39,984 bases of DNA from Acholeplasmatales bacterium (GTDB lineage Bacteria; Bacillota_I; Bacilli_A; Acholeplasmatales; Acholeplasmataceae), in the NCBI GenBank assembly GCA_031284605.1, contig JAITXV010000033.1, positions 1-39,984 of the forward strand. The letters run 5' to 3'. The position numbers and the translations under genes are program-made. The notes under the pieces were generated by a model that was not told where the DNA came from, ran no database searches, and saw only the letters and a program-made list of their open reading frames with translations. Shown here one piece after another: positions 15,937-25,683 of this stretch (position 1 is the stretch's first letter; each line of letters begins with the position of its first letter).

Positions 15937-17723
15937 TATTTAACTACTTTTAATAAATATTTTTGATATTCAGCTTCATTACAAAGTACATAGTGTTCAT
16001 CTTCAACTAACCTAAGTGTTGGTTTATCAATGCTGTAATCGTGCTGAGCAGGATTATATCTAACAGATGAAACTCTGTTCTTTTCATAATTAGGATCTGG
16101 AATAGGAATAGACGAAATTAAAGAAAGTGTATATGGATGTAAAGGATGATCAAACACTTTAGTCTTATCCCCCATCTCAACTATATGACCAAAATACATA
16201 ACAGCAACTCTATCACTTATAAATTTTACAACAGATAAATCATGGGCTATGAATAATATGGTTAAGCCTAAATTCCTTCTTAAGTCATTAAATAAATTGA
16301 TAACTTGCGCTTGGATTGATACATCAAGAGCACTAATTGGCTCATCTGCTATAATTAATTCGGGTTCTGAAATAATAGCTCTAGCAATACCTACTCTTTG
16401 TCTTTGTCCGCCTGAAAATTCATGAGGATAATGATCAGCGTGTTCTGGTTGTAACCCAACAGTTTTTAAAGCATCATACACTTTTTCTAAAATTATTTTC
16501 TTATTTGTAATACCATTAATATACAAGCCTTCTGCTATTATATCTTTTACATTCATTCTTGGATCTAAAGAATCAATTGGATCTTGGAAAACCATTTGCA
16601 TTTTATTGATTAATGGTCTATTATATAATCTAGGACCAGTGATTAGTTTAGCTTTTTCAAGGTCTACATTATCTTGATATAACTCGTGAGCTTTTTTAAC
16701 TTCTTCGAATTTATTAAAAGCTTCGATATATTCAGGGCTTTTAGGAGCATTAGATAATGGTTTTGGTATTCCATCAAAGGCATGTTTTTTCTTATTTATG
16801 AAGTCTTTATTTTCTAAAGCTGCTTCTTGTTGTAATACTTTCAACTTTTCAGCGTTTTCTAAAGATAAGCTTTTAGCTATATCAGCGTTTGGTCTAAATA
16901 AATCGTTTTGGTCATGCTCTCTTTCCTCTATCTCTTGATGCAATTTTTGAATTTGAGAAGTTACTTGTGCTTTATTAGCGTTTATTTTAGCTACAACAAT
17001 TTGTTTTAAAATACTAAAAATAGAATTAAAAATATTTACTGTTTTTGATTTTAATAAGTTTCTTTTTTCAATATATTCATTAAATGCTATTTTATGAAGT
17101 CTTTTCTTCTCGTTAGCATCAATATCTTCTGGCAACCTATCAACACTGTCAAAAGCAGTTTTCTTAAATTCCAAAAATTCATTTTCAGATACTACAAGCT
17201 TTTGTTCTAATACTAATATTTTTTCTTTTAAAGAAGCATCATCACTGCTATTTAAAATATCATTTTTTAAATCTTGTAATTTTTTATTAATTGCTTCTAT
17301 TTTACTTGTAGTATATCTATATTCGCCTTTGTTATATAATACGGAATTTAGTGCAACTTTAATATTAGAAACTCTTTCATTTAGGCTGTTAGTATTTTCT
17401 TTTTTAAAAGTAGCTTCAGATTTTCTTAAACTTTTAATTTCGTTTTTTAAAGAAAGCGTACCTGCAACAATTCTTTTTCCAAGTAAGTATACTTCACCAT
17501 CGGTAGGCTTATATAATCTAATAATTGTTCTTCCTGTAGTAGTTTTCCCACAACCAGATTCTCCAACTAACGAAAATATTTCACCTTTTCTAATATCAAA
17601 AGTAACTCCATCAACCGCTTTATTATATATTTTGTATTTTCCTGAACCAGTTTTAAAATGTTGTTTTAAATTTACAACATTTAAAACTATCTCATCTTTT
17701 CTTTTTTCATCATTATTTTGCAT
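15936..17723 (-). CDS. oppF: Oligopeptide ABC transporter ATPase OppF with a long coiled-coil insertion
   Basis: A 595-residue ABC ATPase of the OppF type, nearly twice the usual 310-330. Walker A GESGCGKTT is at 54-62; the Q-loop FQDP is not reached until residue 380; then HEFSGGQRQRVGIARA, LIIADEP, and the H-loop FIAHDLSVV, with the C-terminal HPLHPYTLSL typical of Opp/Dpp ATPases. The roughly 280 residues between Walker A and the Q-loop are charged and helical (for example IQKLHQEIEEREHDQ) and probably coiled coil. I choose ATG 17723, since AAGGA lies 8 bases before it; this gives an 11-base overlap with oppD. ATGs at 17732 and 17765 are possible alternatives but overlap more. Confidence 0.92.
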   Translation of the reverse strand: MQNNDEKRKDEIVLNVVNLKQHFKTGSGKYKIYNKAVDGVTFDIRKGEIFSLVGESGCGKTTTGRTIIRLYKPTDGEVYLLGKRIVAGTLSLKNEIKSLRKSEATFKKENTNSLNERVSNIKVALNSVLYNKGEYRYTTSKIEAINKKLQDLKNDILNSSDDASLKEKILVLEQKLVVSENEFLEFKKTAFDSVDRLPEDIDANEKKRLHKIAFNEYIEKRNLLKSKTVNIFNSIFSILKQIVVAKINANKAQVTSQIQKLHQEIEEREHDQNDLFRPNADIAKSLSLENAEKLKVLQQEAALENKDFINKKKHAFDGIPKPLSNAPKSPEYIEAFNKFEEVKKAHELYQDNVDLEKAKLITGPRLYNRPLINKMQMVFQDPIDSLDPRMNVKDIIAEGLYINGITNKKIILEKVYDALKTVGLQPEHADHYPHEFSGGQRQRVGIARAIISEPELIIADEPISALDVSIQAQVINLFNDLRRNLGLTILFIAHDLSVVKFISDRVAVMYFGHIVEMGDKTKVFDHPLHPYTLSLISSIPIPDPNYEKNRVSSVRYNPAQHDYSIDKPTLRLVEDEHYVLCNEAEYQKYLLKVVK

Positions 17724-19413
17724 TTTGTCCATCCTTAGATTGTAAATATCCTTTAACACTTTCAATACGCTTAGTAATTTCTTCAGGGCGTTCTACTTCT
17801 GGAGCATCTGGGTGTAATAACCAAGTTGCTGCATAATGGGTATCACTTATTTTAAATAGTGGTGGTTCTTCTTCAAAATCTATTTTCATAGCATACTTAT
17901 TTCTAACTGCGAATGCATCTCCTTTAGGAGGGAAAAGCATATTAGGAGGAGTACCAGGAATTGTATTTAATTTTTCCTTGCTATTTAAATCAGGCATACT
18001 ATTCATTAGCGCCCAAGTATATGGGTGTCTTGGATTATAAAATACATCGTTAGCAGAGCCGTATTCAACAATTTTTCCTGCATACATAACAGCAATTCTA
18101 TCAGCTACGTTCGCAACAACACCTAAATTATGGGTAATGAATATTACAGATAAGTTTCTGTTTTGCTTGATTACTTTGATTAATTCTAATATTTGAGCTT
18201 GGATAGTAACATCTAAAGCTGTTGTTGGTTCATCACATATTAATATTTTAGGTTGAGCCATAAGCGCTATAGCAATTACTATTCTTTGTTTCATACCACC
18301 TGAAAATTGGAAAGGATACATATTGTATCTTTTTTCAGGCTCCATAATCCCAACTTCCTTCATTATCTTTAAAGCTTCATCTCTAGCTTCTTTTTTAGTA
18401 ACTTTAATTTTTCTGTTGTAATCTTCTTTTACTGCAAATATTACTCTAAAGTAATCAATTATCGCAAAATAATATTTCAAAAACTCAAAATCTCTAAGAG
18501 ATGCTTGTTTTGTTCTAACTGCTTTATCATAAGTTCTTTTAGAAAATATATATAGCACTATACCCGCTACAATAGGTACTGCAATTAACCAAAATATCCC
18601 TGCAGGCTTAGCGGCAATAGATACAACGATAGAAACAAGCAAAGCAATAATTGCTAATATAAAAGCACTAAATAAAGCTATAGGTAAGATTAATGACTTT
18701 CTTCTTGATAAAATAGTTTCATCACTTATTTTTTCTTTATTTTGGTGAATGGCTGTTATTTTTTTACGTGCATTTTGTTTTGCATCTTTTTTAGTTTCTA
18801 AATACTCTTTTTTATAGCCTGAATATAAATTATCAATATATTGTGATGCTTCTTTTTCTTTGTTTTCATATACTATTTTAGCATTTGATAATTTTATATT
18901 TTCTTCGTTTAAAATCCTTTGTTTATCTTCTATAGATAATTTTTTGTCTTTTTTTGTTTCTTTAATCTTATTTTTAATATAAAAATAACTATTTTTTTCT
19001 TTATAGAAATAATCTAAATATGAGTTTTTCTTTCTCTTTCCATTAAGAATCATTGCTTCAGTAATCTGTTTTCCAACTTTCATAATTGGATTTAAACTAG
19101 AAGTCGGATCTTGGAAAATCATACCAATATGATTTCCTCTGATTTTATGAAACTCCTCTTCTTTAATATTAATTAAGTCTTGATTTTTATAAATGATTGA
19201 ACCATCTTCTATAATTGCGTTAGGAGCTAATATTCCCATTATTGTTCTTGATGTTACACTTTTACCAGAACCTGACTCTCCAACTATAGCTAAAGTTTCA
19301 CCTTGATATAGTTCGTATGAAACTCCTCTAACTGCGTGAACTAATCCTTGGTTTGTTCTAAATGAAACAACTAAATTTTTTACTTCTAATACTGTTTCTC
19401 TATTATTATTCAT
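17713..19413 (-). CDS. oppD: Oligopeptide ABC transporter ATPase OppD with a membrane-helix insertion
   Basis: A 566-residue OppD-type ATPase; the usual length is about 330. Walker A GESGSGKS (45-52), Q-loop FQDP (Q101), signature FSGGMKQ (370-376), Walker B ILICDEP (390-396) and H-loop FITHNL (about 425-430) are all present, as is the C-terminal RHPYTWALMNSMPDL block. Between the Q-loop and the signature lies an insertion of about 210 residues: a charged helical part (about 128-240), then two strongly hydrophobic helices (about 241-263 and 270-290), then more helix. Such helices are not expected in a cytosolic ATPase. The start shares bases with the oppC stop. Confidence 0.93.
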   Translation of the reverse strand: MNNNRETVLEVKNLVVSFRTNQGLVHAVRGVSYELYQGETLAIVGESGSGKSVTSRTIMGILAPNAIIEDGSIIYKNQDLINIKEEEFHKIRGNHIGMIFQDPTSSLNPIMKVGKQITEAMILNGKRKKNSYLDYFYKEKNSYFYIKNKIKETKKDKKLSIEDKQRILNEENIKLSNAKIVYENKEKEASQYIDNLYSGYKKEYLETKKDAKQNARKKITAIHQNKEKISDETILSRRKSLILPIALFSAFILAIIALLVSIVVSIAAKPAGIFWLIAVPIVAGIVLYIFSKRTYDKAVRTKQASLRDFEFLKYYFAIIDYFRVIFAVKEDYNRKIKVTKKEARDEALKIMKEVGIMEPEKRYNMYPFQFSGGMKQRIVIAIALMAQPKILICDEPTTALDVTIQAQILELIKVIKQNRNLSVIFITHNLGVVANVADRIAVMYAGKIVEYGSANDVFYNPRHPYTWALMNSMPDLNSKEKLNTIPGTPPNMLFPPKGDAFAVRNKYAMKIDFEEEPPLFKISDTHYAATWLLHPDAPEVERPEEITKRIESVKGYLQSKDGQNAK

Positions 19414-21431
19414 TATTCTTGACCTCTTAAAGATGGATTCATAGCATCTCTTAATGCATTACCAAATAAATTAAATGAAACCATTAAGATTAGTATAATT
19501 GCTGCTGGAATTATTAATAAATAAAACTTTCCAGGAGCAGACATATTTTGTTGCCCATCAAATAACAAAACACCAAGTGATGTTCCAGACAATTTAAAGA
19601 AACCTAAATCAAGAGTGGCACCGTGCCCAATTCCTAATCCTAGATAACTTATCGTTGCTTCTGAAAATATAATTCCAGGAATAGATAACACTGTAGAGGT
19701 TATTATTCTTCCTATACCATTAGGTAAAATATGTTTAAATATAAGTCTTCTATCTTTAGCTCCTAATGTTTTGGAAGCTAAAACATATTCTCTATCTCTA
19801 AATCTATAAAATTGAATTCTCGTAGTAGATGCAGGCCCTATCCAACCACCAAATACTAAATATACAAATAGTAAAATAAAGCCATTTAAAATATATTTTT
19901 TTAATATAATTAAGATAGTTAAGAATGGAAAAGATGATATAAATTCATTAAATCTCTCCATACCAAAATCAACAGCTCCTCCGTAATAACCTTCAATGGC
20001 ACCATAAATAACACCTAATACAATATTTACTATTGAAACTATTAAGCCTAAAAACAAAGATGTTCTAAGTGATAACCATATTTCTGCAAATAAATCTCTA
20101 CCAGAAGAGTCGGTACCAAAGAAATAGTATGGCATTTTGTCAAATCCAGAACTAGCAATTCCATCTTTCATTACAAAATAGTTACCTTCTGCAATTAATT
20201 CTCCTGTTTTTGGATTATAAACATCTTTACTCTTCCCAGTTACTTCATATATTTCCCATAAATGTAAGTCTTCAGATTCACCATCTAAATTAGAATTAAA
20301 ATACCATTTCAAAGGAGTATCTCCTTCATCGTATATACCATTTGCATTCGCATCGGTATAACTAGTAACAACTATTGCTTCTTCAGCACCAGGATTATCT
20401 GCTAAAAATTTTCTATATTCTGTAGCAGATAGTGTAGCATTAAAATTAGCATATACTCTATTATAAACATAGTATTTAAAAGAACAAACTGTTCTTATAG
20501 CATTTTTTCTAAACCAACTTCCACCAAAACCTTTAATTGAAATACCAGTCCACATTGAAAAGTTGTATCCAGATATCTCGGTAGTTGTTGTAGTATCAGG
20601 GTTTATTACTACTGAATCAAATTCAAGTTTTTGACCTAATTCAGTACCTTCAAAAAATAAAGCAAGTTTTCCTTCTGAACTAATATTAGAAATTAAATCA
20701 GTAACTCCTTCACTTAATATGTCTGCACCTATTTGAGCATAGTAACTAGGTATATCTGCTAATTCTGCAGAAGAAGAAGGGGCAGTAGCAGGGATAAAAT
20801 ATAGTCTAACTATAGTGTTGGCTGGCATATCAATAATGTTTACTCTTACTATATCTTCAGCGTTTAAACTATATACAGCAGTAGAAGCAATGACACTCTT
20901 TTTTAAATATGATTCATTAGTGGTTTTAAGTAATTCCATATAGTTAGTTCCACCAACATAGTCAGGTATTTTATTGCTACCAATTACTTCTTTATTAGTT
21001 AAACTACCTTTTTTAATATATTGTTTGTCATAGTAATTTGTAGTATCATATTTTGGATAATACAAAATACTACCATCTTCATCAACGTATTGATTATTAA
21101 AATCAACTGAATAATCAGTAACTCCAATAGTTCCATCTAAAATACCAAGATTTTCAATATATGGAACTCTAGGGGGAAGCAACTGAGCTCTAGCTACATT
21201 TGCTGATTCATAATCTTTTAAGGTTATTGAAGGAACCACTATTGATAAAAGTACAAATAAAATTACTATTGTAGTAGCTACCAAATTAACTTTATTCTTA
21301 ATAAAACGTAATAGTGCATCTTGTAAAAATGATCTAGGTTTACCATTAAACTTTACATCAAATATTTTTTCATTTAAAGATACTAATTCAAATTTATCTT
21401 TGTCTATGTGTTTTATATCTTGATTATGCAT
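19413..21431 (-). CDS. oppC: Oligopeptide ABC transporter permease OppC with a large external insertion
   Basis: A 672-residue permease, more than double the usual 300. After an 45-residue cytosolic start comes helix 1 (about 48-69), then an insertion of about 350 residues outside the membrane, then the classic permease core beginning FFGTDSSGRDLF (about 434). The core has five further helices and the EAA loop YVLASKTLGAKDRRLIFKHILP, which docks to the ATPases. The insertion is polar and beta-rich and includes DANANGIYDEGD (about 364-375), a calcium-loop-like pattern. The start overlaps the oppB stop by 8 bases. The core assignment is secure; the role of the insertion is unknown. Confidence 0.92.
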   Translation of the reverse strand: MHNQDIKHIDKDKFELVSLNEKIFDVKFNGKPRSFLQDALLRFIKNKVNLVATTIVILFVLLSIVVPSITLKDYESANVARAQLLPPRVPYIENLGILDGTIGVTDYSVDFNNQYVDEDGSILYYPKYDTTNYYDKQYIKKGSLTNKEVIGSNKIPDYVGGTNYMELLKTTNESYLKKSVIASTAVYSLNAEDIVRVNIIDMPANTIVRLYFIPATAPSSSAELADIPSYYAQIGADILSEGVTDLISNISSEGKLALFFEGTELGQKLEFDSVVINPDTTTTTEISGYNFSMWTGISIKGFGGSWFRKNAIRTVCSFKYYVYNRVYANFNATLSATEYRKFLADNPGAEEAIVVTSYTDANANGIYDEGDTPLKWYFNSNLDGESEDLHLWEIYEVTGKSKDVYNPKTGELIAEGNYFVMKDGIASSGFDKMPYYFFGTDSSGRDLFAEIWLSLRTSLFLGLIVSIVNIVLGVIYGAIEGYYGGAVDFGMERFNEFISSFPFLTILIILKKYILNGFILLFVYLVFGGWIGPASTTRIQFYRFRDREYVLASKTLGAKDRRLIFKHILPNGIGRIITSTVLSIPGIIFSEATISYLGLGIGHGATLDLGFFKLSGTSLGVLLFDGQQNMSAPGKFYLLIIPAAIILILMVSFNLFGNALRDAMNPSLRGQE

Positions 21432-22545
21432 GCTTGGCCCCCATTCTAATTCTTGGATCTACGACACCTAAAAGCATATCGTATAAAATTCCACTAATTA
21501 AACCTATTGTTAAGAAAAAAGCAGTGTCGTACATTATTATATTAATATCGAATTGTAAAGTAGCTGCTAAGCCTACTCTACCAGCACCAGGAATTCCATA
21601 TACTTGCTCAGTAATAGGGGAACCACCTAGCAAACTTGTGAATATAAGAATTAAACTTGGAATGATTGGCGTTAAAGCAAATCTTAATCCATGTCTAAAA
21701 ATTGATTGAAATTTTGATAATCCTTTAGTTCTAGCTAATAAAACAAAGTCAGAAGTTAATACCTCAGTTAGTTCAGCTCTTACAAATCTAGTTAATGAAG
21801 CTATGCCGCCAATTGATAATGAAATAACAGGGATAAAATAACTTAATATTTTTTGTTTGAGAGTTGAATCACCAGGCGCCCATTGCGTTGGGAACCATTT
21901 TAAATCCCAACCAAACCACTTCATCATAAGCATTATTACGACGAATGCAGGTAAAGAGATAAACACCATAATAAAAATAGATATCAAGTTATCAATCCAT
22001 TTATTTTTATACAGAGCAGCTAATATTCCCAAACCAATTCCTAAAGGTATTTCTAACAATATAACAATTATATTTATTCCAATTGTATACTTAAACGTTT
22101 GATTTAACACTTTCGTGGCTGGAACATTAGTAGCTAGTTTGGTTGAATAACCCCAATCAAACTTTGTTACAAGATTCGCGACCCATCGTCCATATTGTAT
22201 AAAAAGATTAATTCTGGTATATACATACATCGTTCTACTAGGATCAGTAGGACTAGAAGTATTGTAAACCCAAAAAATACCATCATTTTTGGTAAATTTT
22301 TCGTACTTTTTTTGTTCTTCAGCTATTTGTGCTAAAGTCCAAGATTTGTAAGGATCAACTTCTTTAGAAATAATAAGTCTAGTCATATATCCGTCTGAAA
22401 CTTGTTTATCTAAAAATGCCCTTTTCATTTCTATTTGAGTTGGTGGGTCTTCTGGATCTACTTTTAAAAATATAAACGTTACTGTTAGTACACTGACTAA
22501 CATAATCAAAACCCAAAATAATCTTTGTAAAAAATATCTAAACAT
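21424..22545 (-). CDS. oppB: Oligopeptide ABC transporter permease OppB
   Basis: A 373-residue permease of the OppB/DppB type. Helix 1 (about 10-32) leads into an outside loop of roughly 100 residues, longer than the usual 65, then five more helices. The EAA loop is seen as FVLLARTKGLSKFQSIFRHGLR, shortly before PIIPSLILIFTSLLGG and ITEQVYGIPGAGR, family hallmarks. Its own extended -10 (22573-22582) and an AGAGGAG site lie upstream, and the oppA terminator at 22615-22640 separates it from oppA. It is the first gene of a tightly overlapping oppBCDF set. Confidence 0.94.
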   Translation of the reverse strand: MFRYFLQRLFWVLIMLVSVLTVTFIFLKVDPEDPPTQIEMKRAFLDKQVSDGYMTRLIISKEVDPYKSWTLAQIAEEQKKYEKFTKNDGIFWVYNTSSPTDPSRTMYVYTRINLFIQYGRWVANLVTKFDWGYSTKLATNVPATKVLNQTFKYTIGINIIVILLEIPLGIGLGILAALYKNKWIDNLISIFIMVFISLPAFVVIMLMMKWFGWDLKWFPTQWAPGDSTLKQKILSYFIPVISLSIGGIASLTRFVRAELTEVLTSDFVLLARTKGLSKFQSIFRHGLRFALTPIIPSLILIFTSLLGGSPITEQVYGIPGAGRVGLAATLQFDINIIMYDTAFFLTIGLISGILYDMLLGVVDPRIRMGAKHA

Positions 22546-22572
22546 GAGAAACTCCTCTTTTATGTTTTATAT

Positions 22573-22582
22573 ATTATATCAT
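22573..22582 (-). promoter_or_regulatory. Extended -10 promoter for oppBCDF
   Basis: On the minus strand this reads ATGATATAAT, 27 bases before the oppB start. It lies after the oppA terminator, so the permease genes can be transcribed independently of oppA. The -35 region is poor. Confidence 0.65.
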
Positions 22583-22614
22583 AATAGTGATATAAAACCT
22601 AGTTTTTTAATAAA

Positions 22615-22640
22615 ATAAGCCCATCATACGATGGGCTTAT
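22615..22640 (-). terminator. Hairpin terminator between oppA and oppB
   Basis: ATAAGCCCATC (22615-22625) and GATGGGCTTAT (22630-22640) form a perfect 11-bp stem with a 4-base loop, followed leftward on the minus strand by TTTTATT. It lies 37 bases after the oppA stop. Partial termination here would make more OppA than membrane components. Confidence 0.85.
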
Positions 22641-22677
22641 CATATTTGTAAATAAAATTATTAATATTTAGTAACAA

Positions 22678-25614
22678 TTAGTAGAAATACAAAGCAGGTA
22701 ATGTATTGCCATCAGCATCTTCAGGCCATTCTCCACCATAACTACCAACAACAGCACTAACTGGAACAACGTCAGAGTTTTCTAATAATGTACAAAGTAT
22801 ATAAGCGTCTCCATCAGTAAATTCAGCACACCAAGTACCATCTCCATATACAGCAACTGTAAACTTAGCAGGAGATAAATAATCTATTACATTTTCTAAA
22901 GTAGTACCTTCTGGTAATACAACCCAGAAACCACCTAGAGCTGATTCATCTTCAAATAATTCGTAAATTCCTTCAGGGAATTCAACATTATAAATATATG
23001 GAAGGAAGTCTTCTAATTCTGCTTGTAAGCCAGCTAAATCATAAGTACCTGGATCGATAACAGGAGGAACTTCAGAACCTTCATGTACTGTAACCTTACC
23101 ATCTAATGCTTCAACTAATGCATCGTATGACCATAATTCTACTCTGTGTTCAACACCATTACCAAAGTCATAATCATATTCAACAGCTATTTCAACTACA
23201 GAAGTATCAAAACCCCAATTGATAGTGAATCCGCCTCTGTTATCTGAACAGAATACATCAAGGAATGAAGAAGCGTTTAGGGCAGAACCAGAAATACCAC
23301 CTATAGCGATATCACAATTAGCAACCATTTGATAATCATAGTAAATATCAGGGAATGCAGTATCAGTAATAGATATTTCAATTTTTATATTTAATGCTGG
23401 ATCAATTAATTTTTCCCAACATGCTTTTGTCCAATCGGCAGTTTTTCTAATAGCTTCACTTTCAGTATATTGCATAACTCTAACATCAATAGCAATTACA
23501 GTAGGATTAGCAGCAGTACCAGCAGTATAATAACCATCAGCGATACCTTGTAATAATGCTTCATGGAAATACCATAATGCAGCATCTAAATTATAGCCTC
23601 TTGAATCATAACCATAAGCATCAGCTACAGCTTGTGCTTCTTCACTATTTCTATAAGGAATACCTGATTCAGGATCAACATAGTATGCACCTGAGAAATA
23701 TCCAACTGCTTGTCCTCTAGTAGGAACCCAGTTTTCTTGTAAATCAAGTCTATCTAAACTCCAATATAAAGCTTGTTTGAAATCAGTATAAGATAATATA
23801 GGTTCAGGAACAAATGTAGTATCAGGGAATACTTCTTTAGCAGCAGCTAATGTACCAAATCCATTGATATTATATCTCCAAGTAGTTGAATCAGGACTTT
23901 CAAGTCTTCTAGGATCTTGAATAAATTCAGCTATTCTTGAGTTTGGAATACCACAAGTTTCTAATTTTCCATCTAAAAATTCATTAAATGCGATTTCTTG
24001 AGATTCTAAAATGATAACTTCTTCGCCTGTCCATTTAGTTGTTGAAGCATAAGGACAATTAGGATTTTTGACGAATCTAGTTAATTTATCACTTTCATAA
24101 TATGAAATAATATATAATCCACTTGAAGCAACATGTAATTCATCACTTCCGTATGTATTATCTTCAACTGTACCAGAAGGACCATATTTAGCCCATAAAT
24201 CTTGGTTCATTGCAGGCCAACCAGCTAAATATCTAAAATCAAATGTTGATTGTGAATTTTTGAAAGTAAATTCTAATGTATAATCTCCAACTTTTTTAAT
24301 ACCTACAGCATTCCAAGCGCTATCTAATTCTGCTTGTTCTTCAGGTGAAAGAGTATGATTAATATATTTAGTTTTTAATGATGCAGCTAACTGTGCATAC
24401 GCTTGAGCGCCTGCTACTTCTGAAGCAAAATCTCCACCACCACTTATAGCTCTAAATAAATTTTGAGTTAAAGCTTCTCTATATGTCCAATAAAAGTCAT
24501 TTGCGTCTAAATTTAAATCAAAACCTGTAGTATTAATAGCACTATTGAAACTCCATTTTAAATCATGTCTTAATTCAATTCTCCAAGATTTAGAAGTATC
24601 TTTACCATTAACAACTTTATAAGTAGCACCAAATGGAACAGGATCTCCTAAAGCTAAGTCATTAGCCCATGTCCAACCATTTCTAGCATCATTTAAAGTC
24701 ATTCTATAAAAACCACCTTCGATGTTTCCTAGATAACCAGCAGATACACTATCATCATATACCCAGAAATTAAGAGTGTTAAAGTCTTGAGTATTAAAAT
24801 CACGGTAAGTATATTCATTAGGATTTCCAGGTAAACCATTTGTTAGTTTAATTTGAGAATCATCTAAAGTAATATCTGCTAATGAAGTACCCCAACCATA
24901 AGAAGGAATATATGTATCAACAGGTAGTGATACTCTTGAAGCAAGTAATGACATTGACTGTGCAACATAGATTGGAATACCACCAAGCATACCATCTAAA
25001 AGATATTTTTCAGCAGCAGCGAATAATGGGTTTTTAGTGTCTGAAGTAGCAAATTTGAAATTGTAAACACCTTCAGCATAGTCAGGAACTACAGTTACAA
25101 CTCTATTTACAGATGCGCTTAAACCTTCAGCATCAGTTACAGTATAAACTAATGTGTATTCACCAGTTGCAGAACCTACTGAACCAGATACAACGATAGA
25201 AGCTGTAATATCTTTTTGATCTGAATCAACGGCAGTAACACCATCTAATGCGTTAAATGCAGATGCCTCAGAATATGCAACAGAAACATTAACAGCACCA
25301 GATATAACAGGTAGATTAGATACTTCTACTTTTGCCTCTGCGGCTGCTTCAAGTCCTTTTGAATCTGAAACGCTATATTTAACAACATATTCTCCAATAG
25401 CTGAAGTGTCAACATTGCTATCAACCTTGATAGAAGCAGTTAAGTCTCCATCTTGTGCATCTGTTGCAGTTACTCCGGCTAATGGATTAAAAACAGAACC
25501 TACTGAAACTACTTGATCTTTTACACCATGTAATTCTGGTGCAGTGTTGTGATTACAAGCAATCAACAATGAGCTCGAAACTAATACAATTAACATAATT
25601 AATATTTTTTTCAT
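22678..25614 (-). CDS. oppA: Peptide-binding lipoprotein OppA with two N-terminal Ig-like domains
   Basis: A 978-residue lipoprotein (typical OppA is about 540). The signal ends in lipobox LLIAC with cysteine 20. Two Ig-like repeats of the DUF5011 type follow (about 25-100 and 103-178), each with the pattern GVTAxDxxxxDxTASI then GEYxxxYxVxDxxGL. From about 185 to 800 is a family-5 solute-binding domain: the RIELRHDLKWSF block, a DANDFYWTYREAL segment and FKQALYWSLDRLDL are characteristic. The last 170 residues are extra, acidic and aromatic, and match nothing I know. The substrate is inferred to be peptides from the opp neighbours. Its own promoter, terminator and a cre site flank it; the ribosome site is AAAGGAG. 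Confidence 0.92.
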   Translation of the reverse strand: MKKILIMLIVLVSSSLLIACNHNTAPELHGVKDQVVSVGSVFNPLAGVTATDAQDGDLTASIKVDSNVDTSAIGEYVVKYSVSDSKGLEAAAEAKVEVSNLPVISGAVNVSVAYSEASAFNALDGVTAVDSDQKDITASIVVSGSVGSATGEYTLVYTVTDAEGLSASVNRVVTVVPDYAEGVYNFKFATSDTKNPLFAAAEKYLLDGMLGGIPIYVAQSMSLLASRVSLPVDTYIPSYGWGTSLADITLDDSQIKLTNGLPGNPNEYTYRDFNTQDFNTLNFWVYDDSVSAGYLGNIEGGFYRMTLNDARNGWTWANDLALGDPVPFGATYKVVNGKDTSKSWRIELRHDLKWSFNSAINTTGFDLNLDANDFYWTYREALTQNLFRAISGGGDFASEVAGAQAYAQLAASLKTKYINHTLSPEEQAELDSAWNAVGIKKVGDYTLEFTFKNSQSTFDFRYLAGWPAMNQDLWAKYGPSGTVEDNTYGSDELHVASSGLYIISYYESDKLTRFVKNPNCPYASTTKWTGEEVIILESQEIAFNEFLDGKLETCGIPNSRIAEFIQDPRRLESPDSTTWRYNINGFGTLAAAKEVFPDTTFVPEPILSYTDFKQALYWSLDRLDLQENWVPTRGQAVGYFSGAYYVDPESGIPYRNSEEAQAVADAYGYDSRGYNLDAALWYFHEALLQGIADGYYTAGTAANPTVIAIDVRVMQYTESEAIRKTADWTKACWEKLIDPALNIKIEISITDTAFPDIYYDYQMVANCDIAIGGISGSALNASSFLDVFCSDNRGGFTINWGFDTSVVEIAVEYDYDFGNGVEHRVELWSYDALVEALDGKVTVHEGSEVPPVIDPGTYDLAGLQAELEDFLPYIYNVEFPEGIYELFEDESALGGFWVVLPEGTTLENVIDYLSPAKFTVAVYGDGTWCAEFTDGDAYILCTLLENSDVVPVSAVVGSYGGEWPEDADGNTLPALYFY

Positions 25615-25644
25615 AATTTTCTCCTTTAAAAAATATATGTAAAT

Positions 25645-25654
25645 ATTATAACAT
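25645..25654 (-). promoter_or_regulatory. Extended -10 promoter for oppA
   Basis: Reads ATGTTATAAT on the minus strand, with transcription expected to start near 25638 and an AAAGGAG site just before the oppA ATG. No good -35 is present, which would fit a promoter helped or blocked by a regulator at the cre site just upstream. Confidence 0.65.
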
Positions 25655-25683
25655 TATTTTTACAAAACATAAAGTATGAAGTT

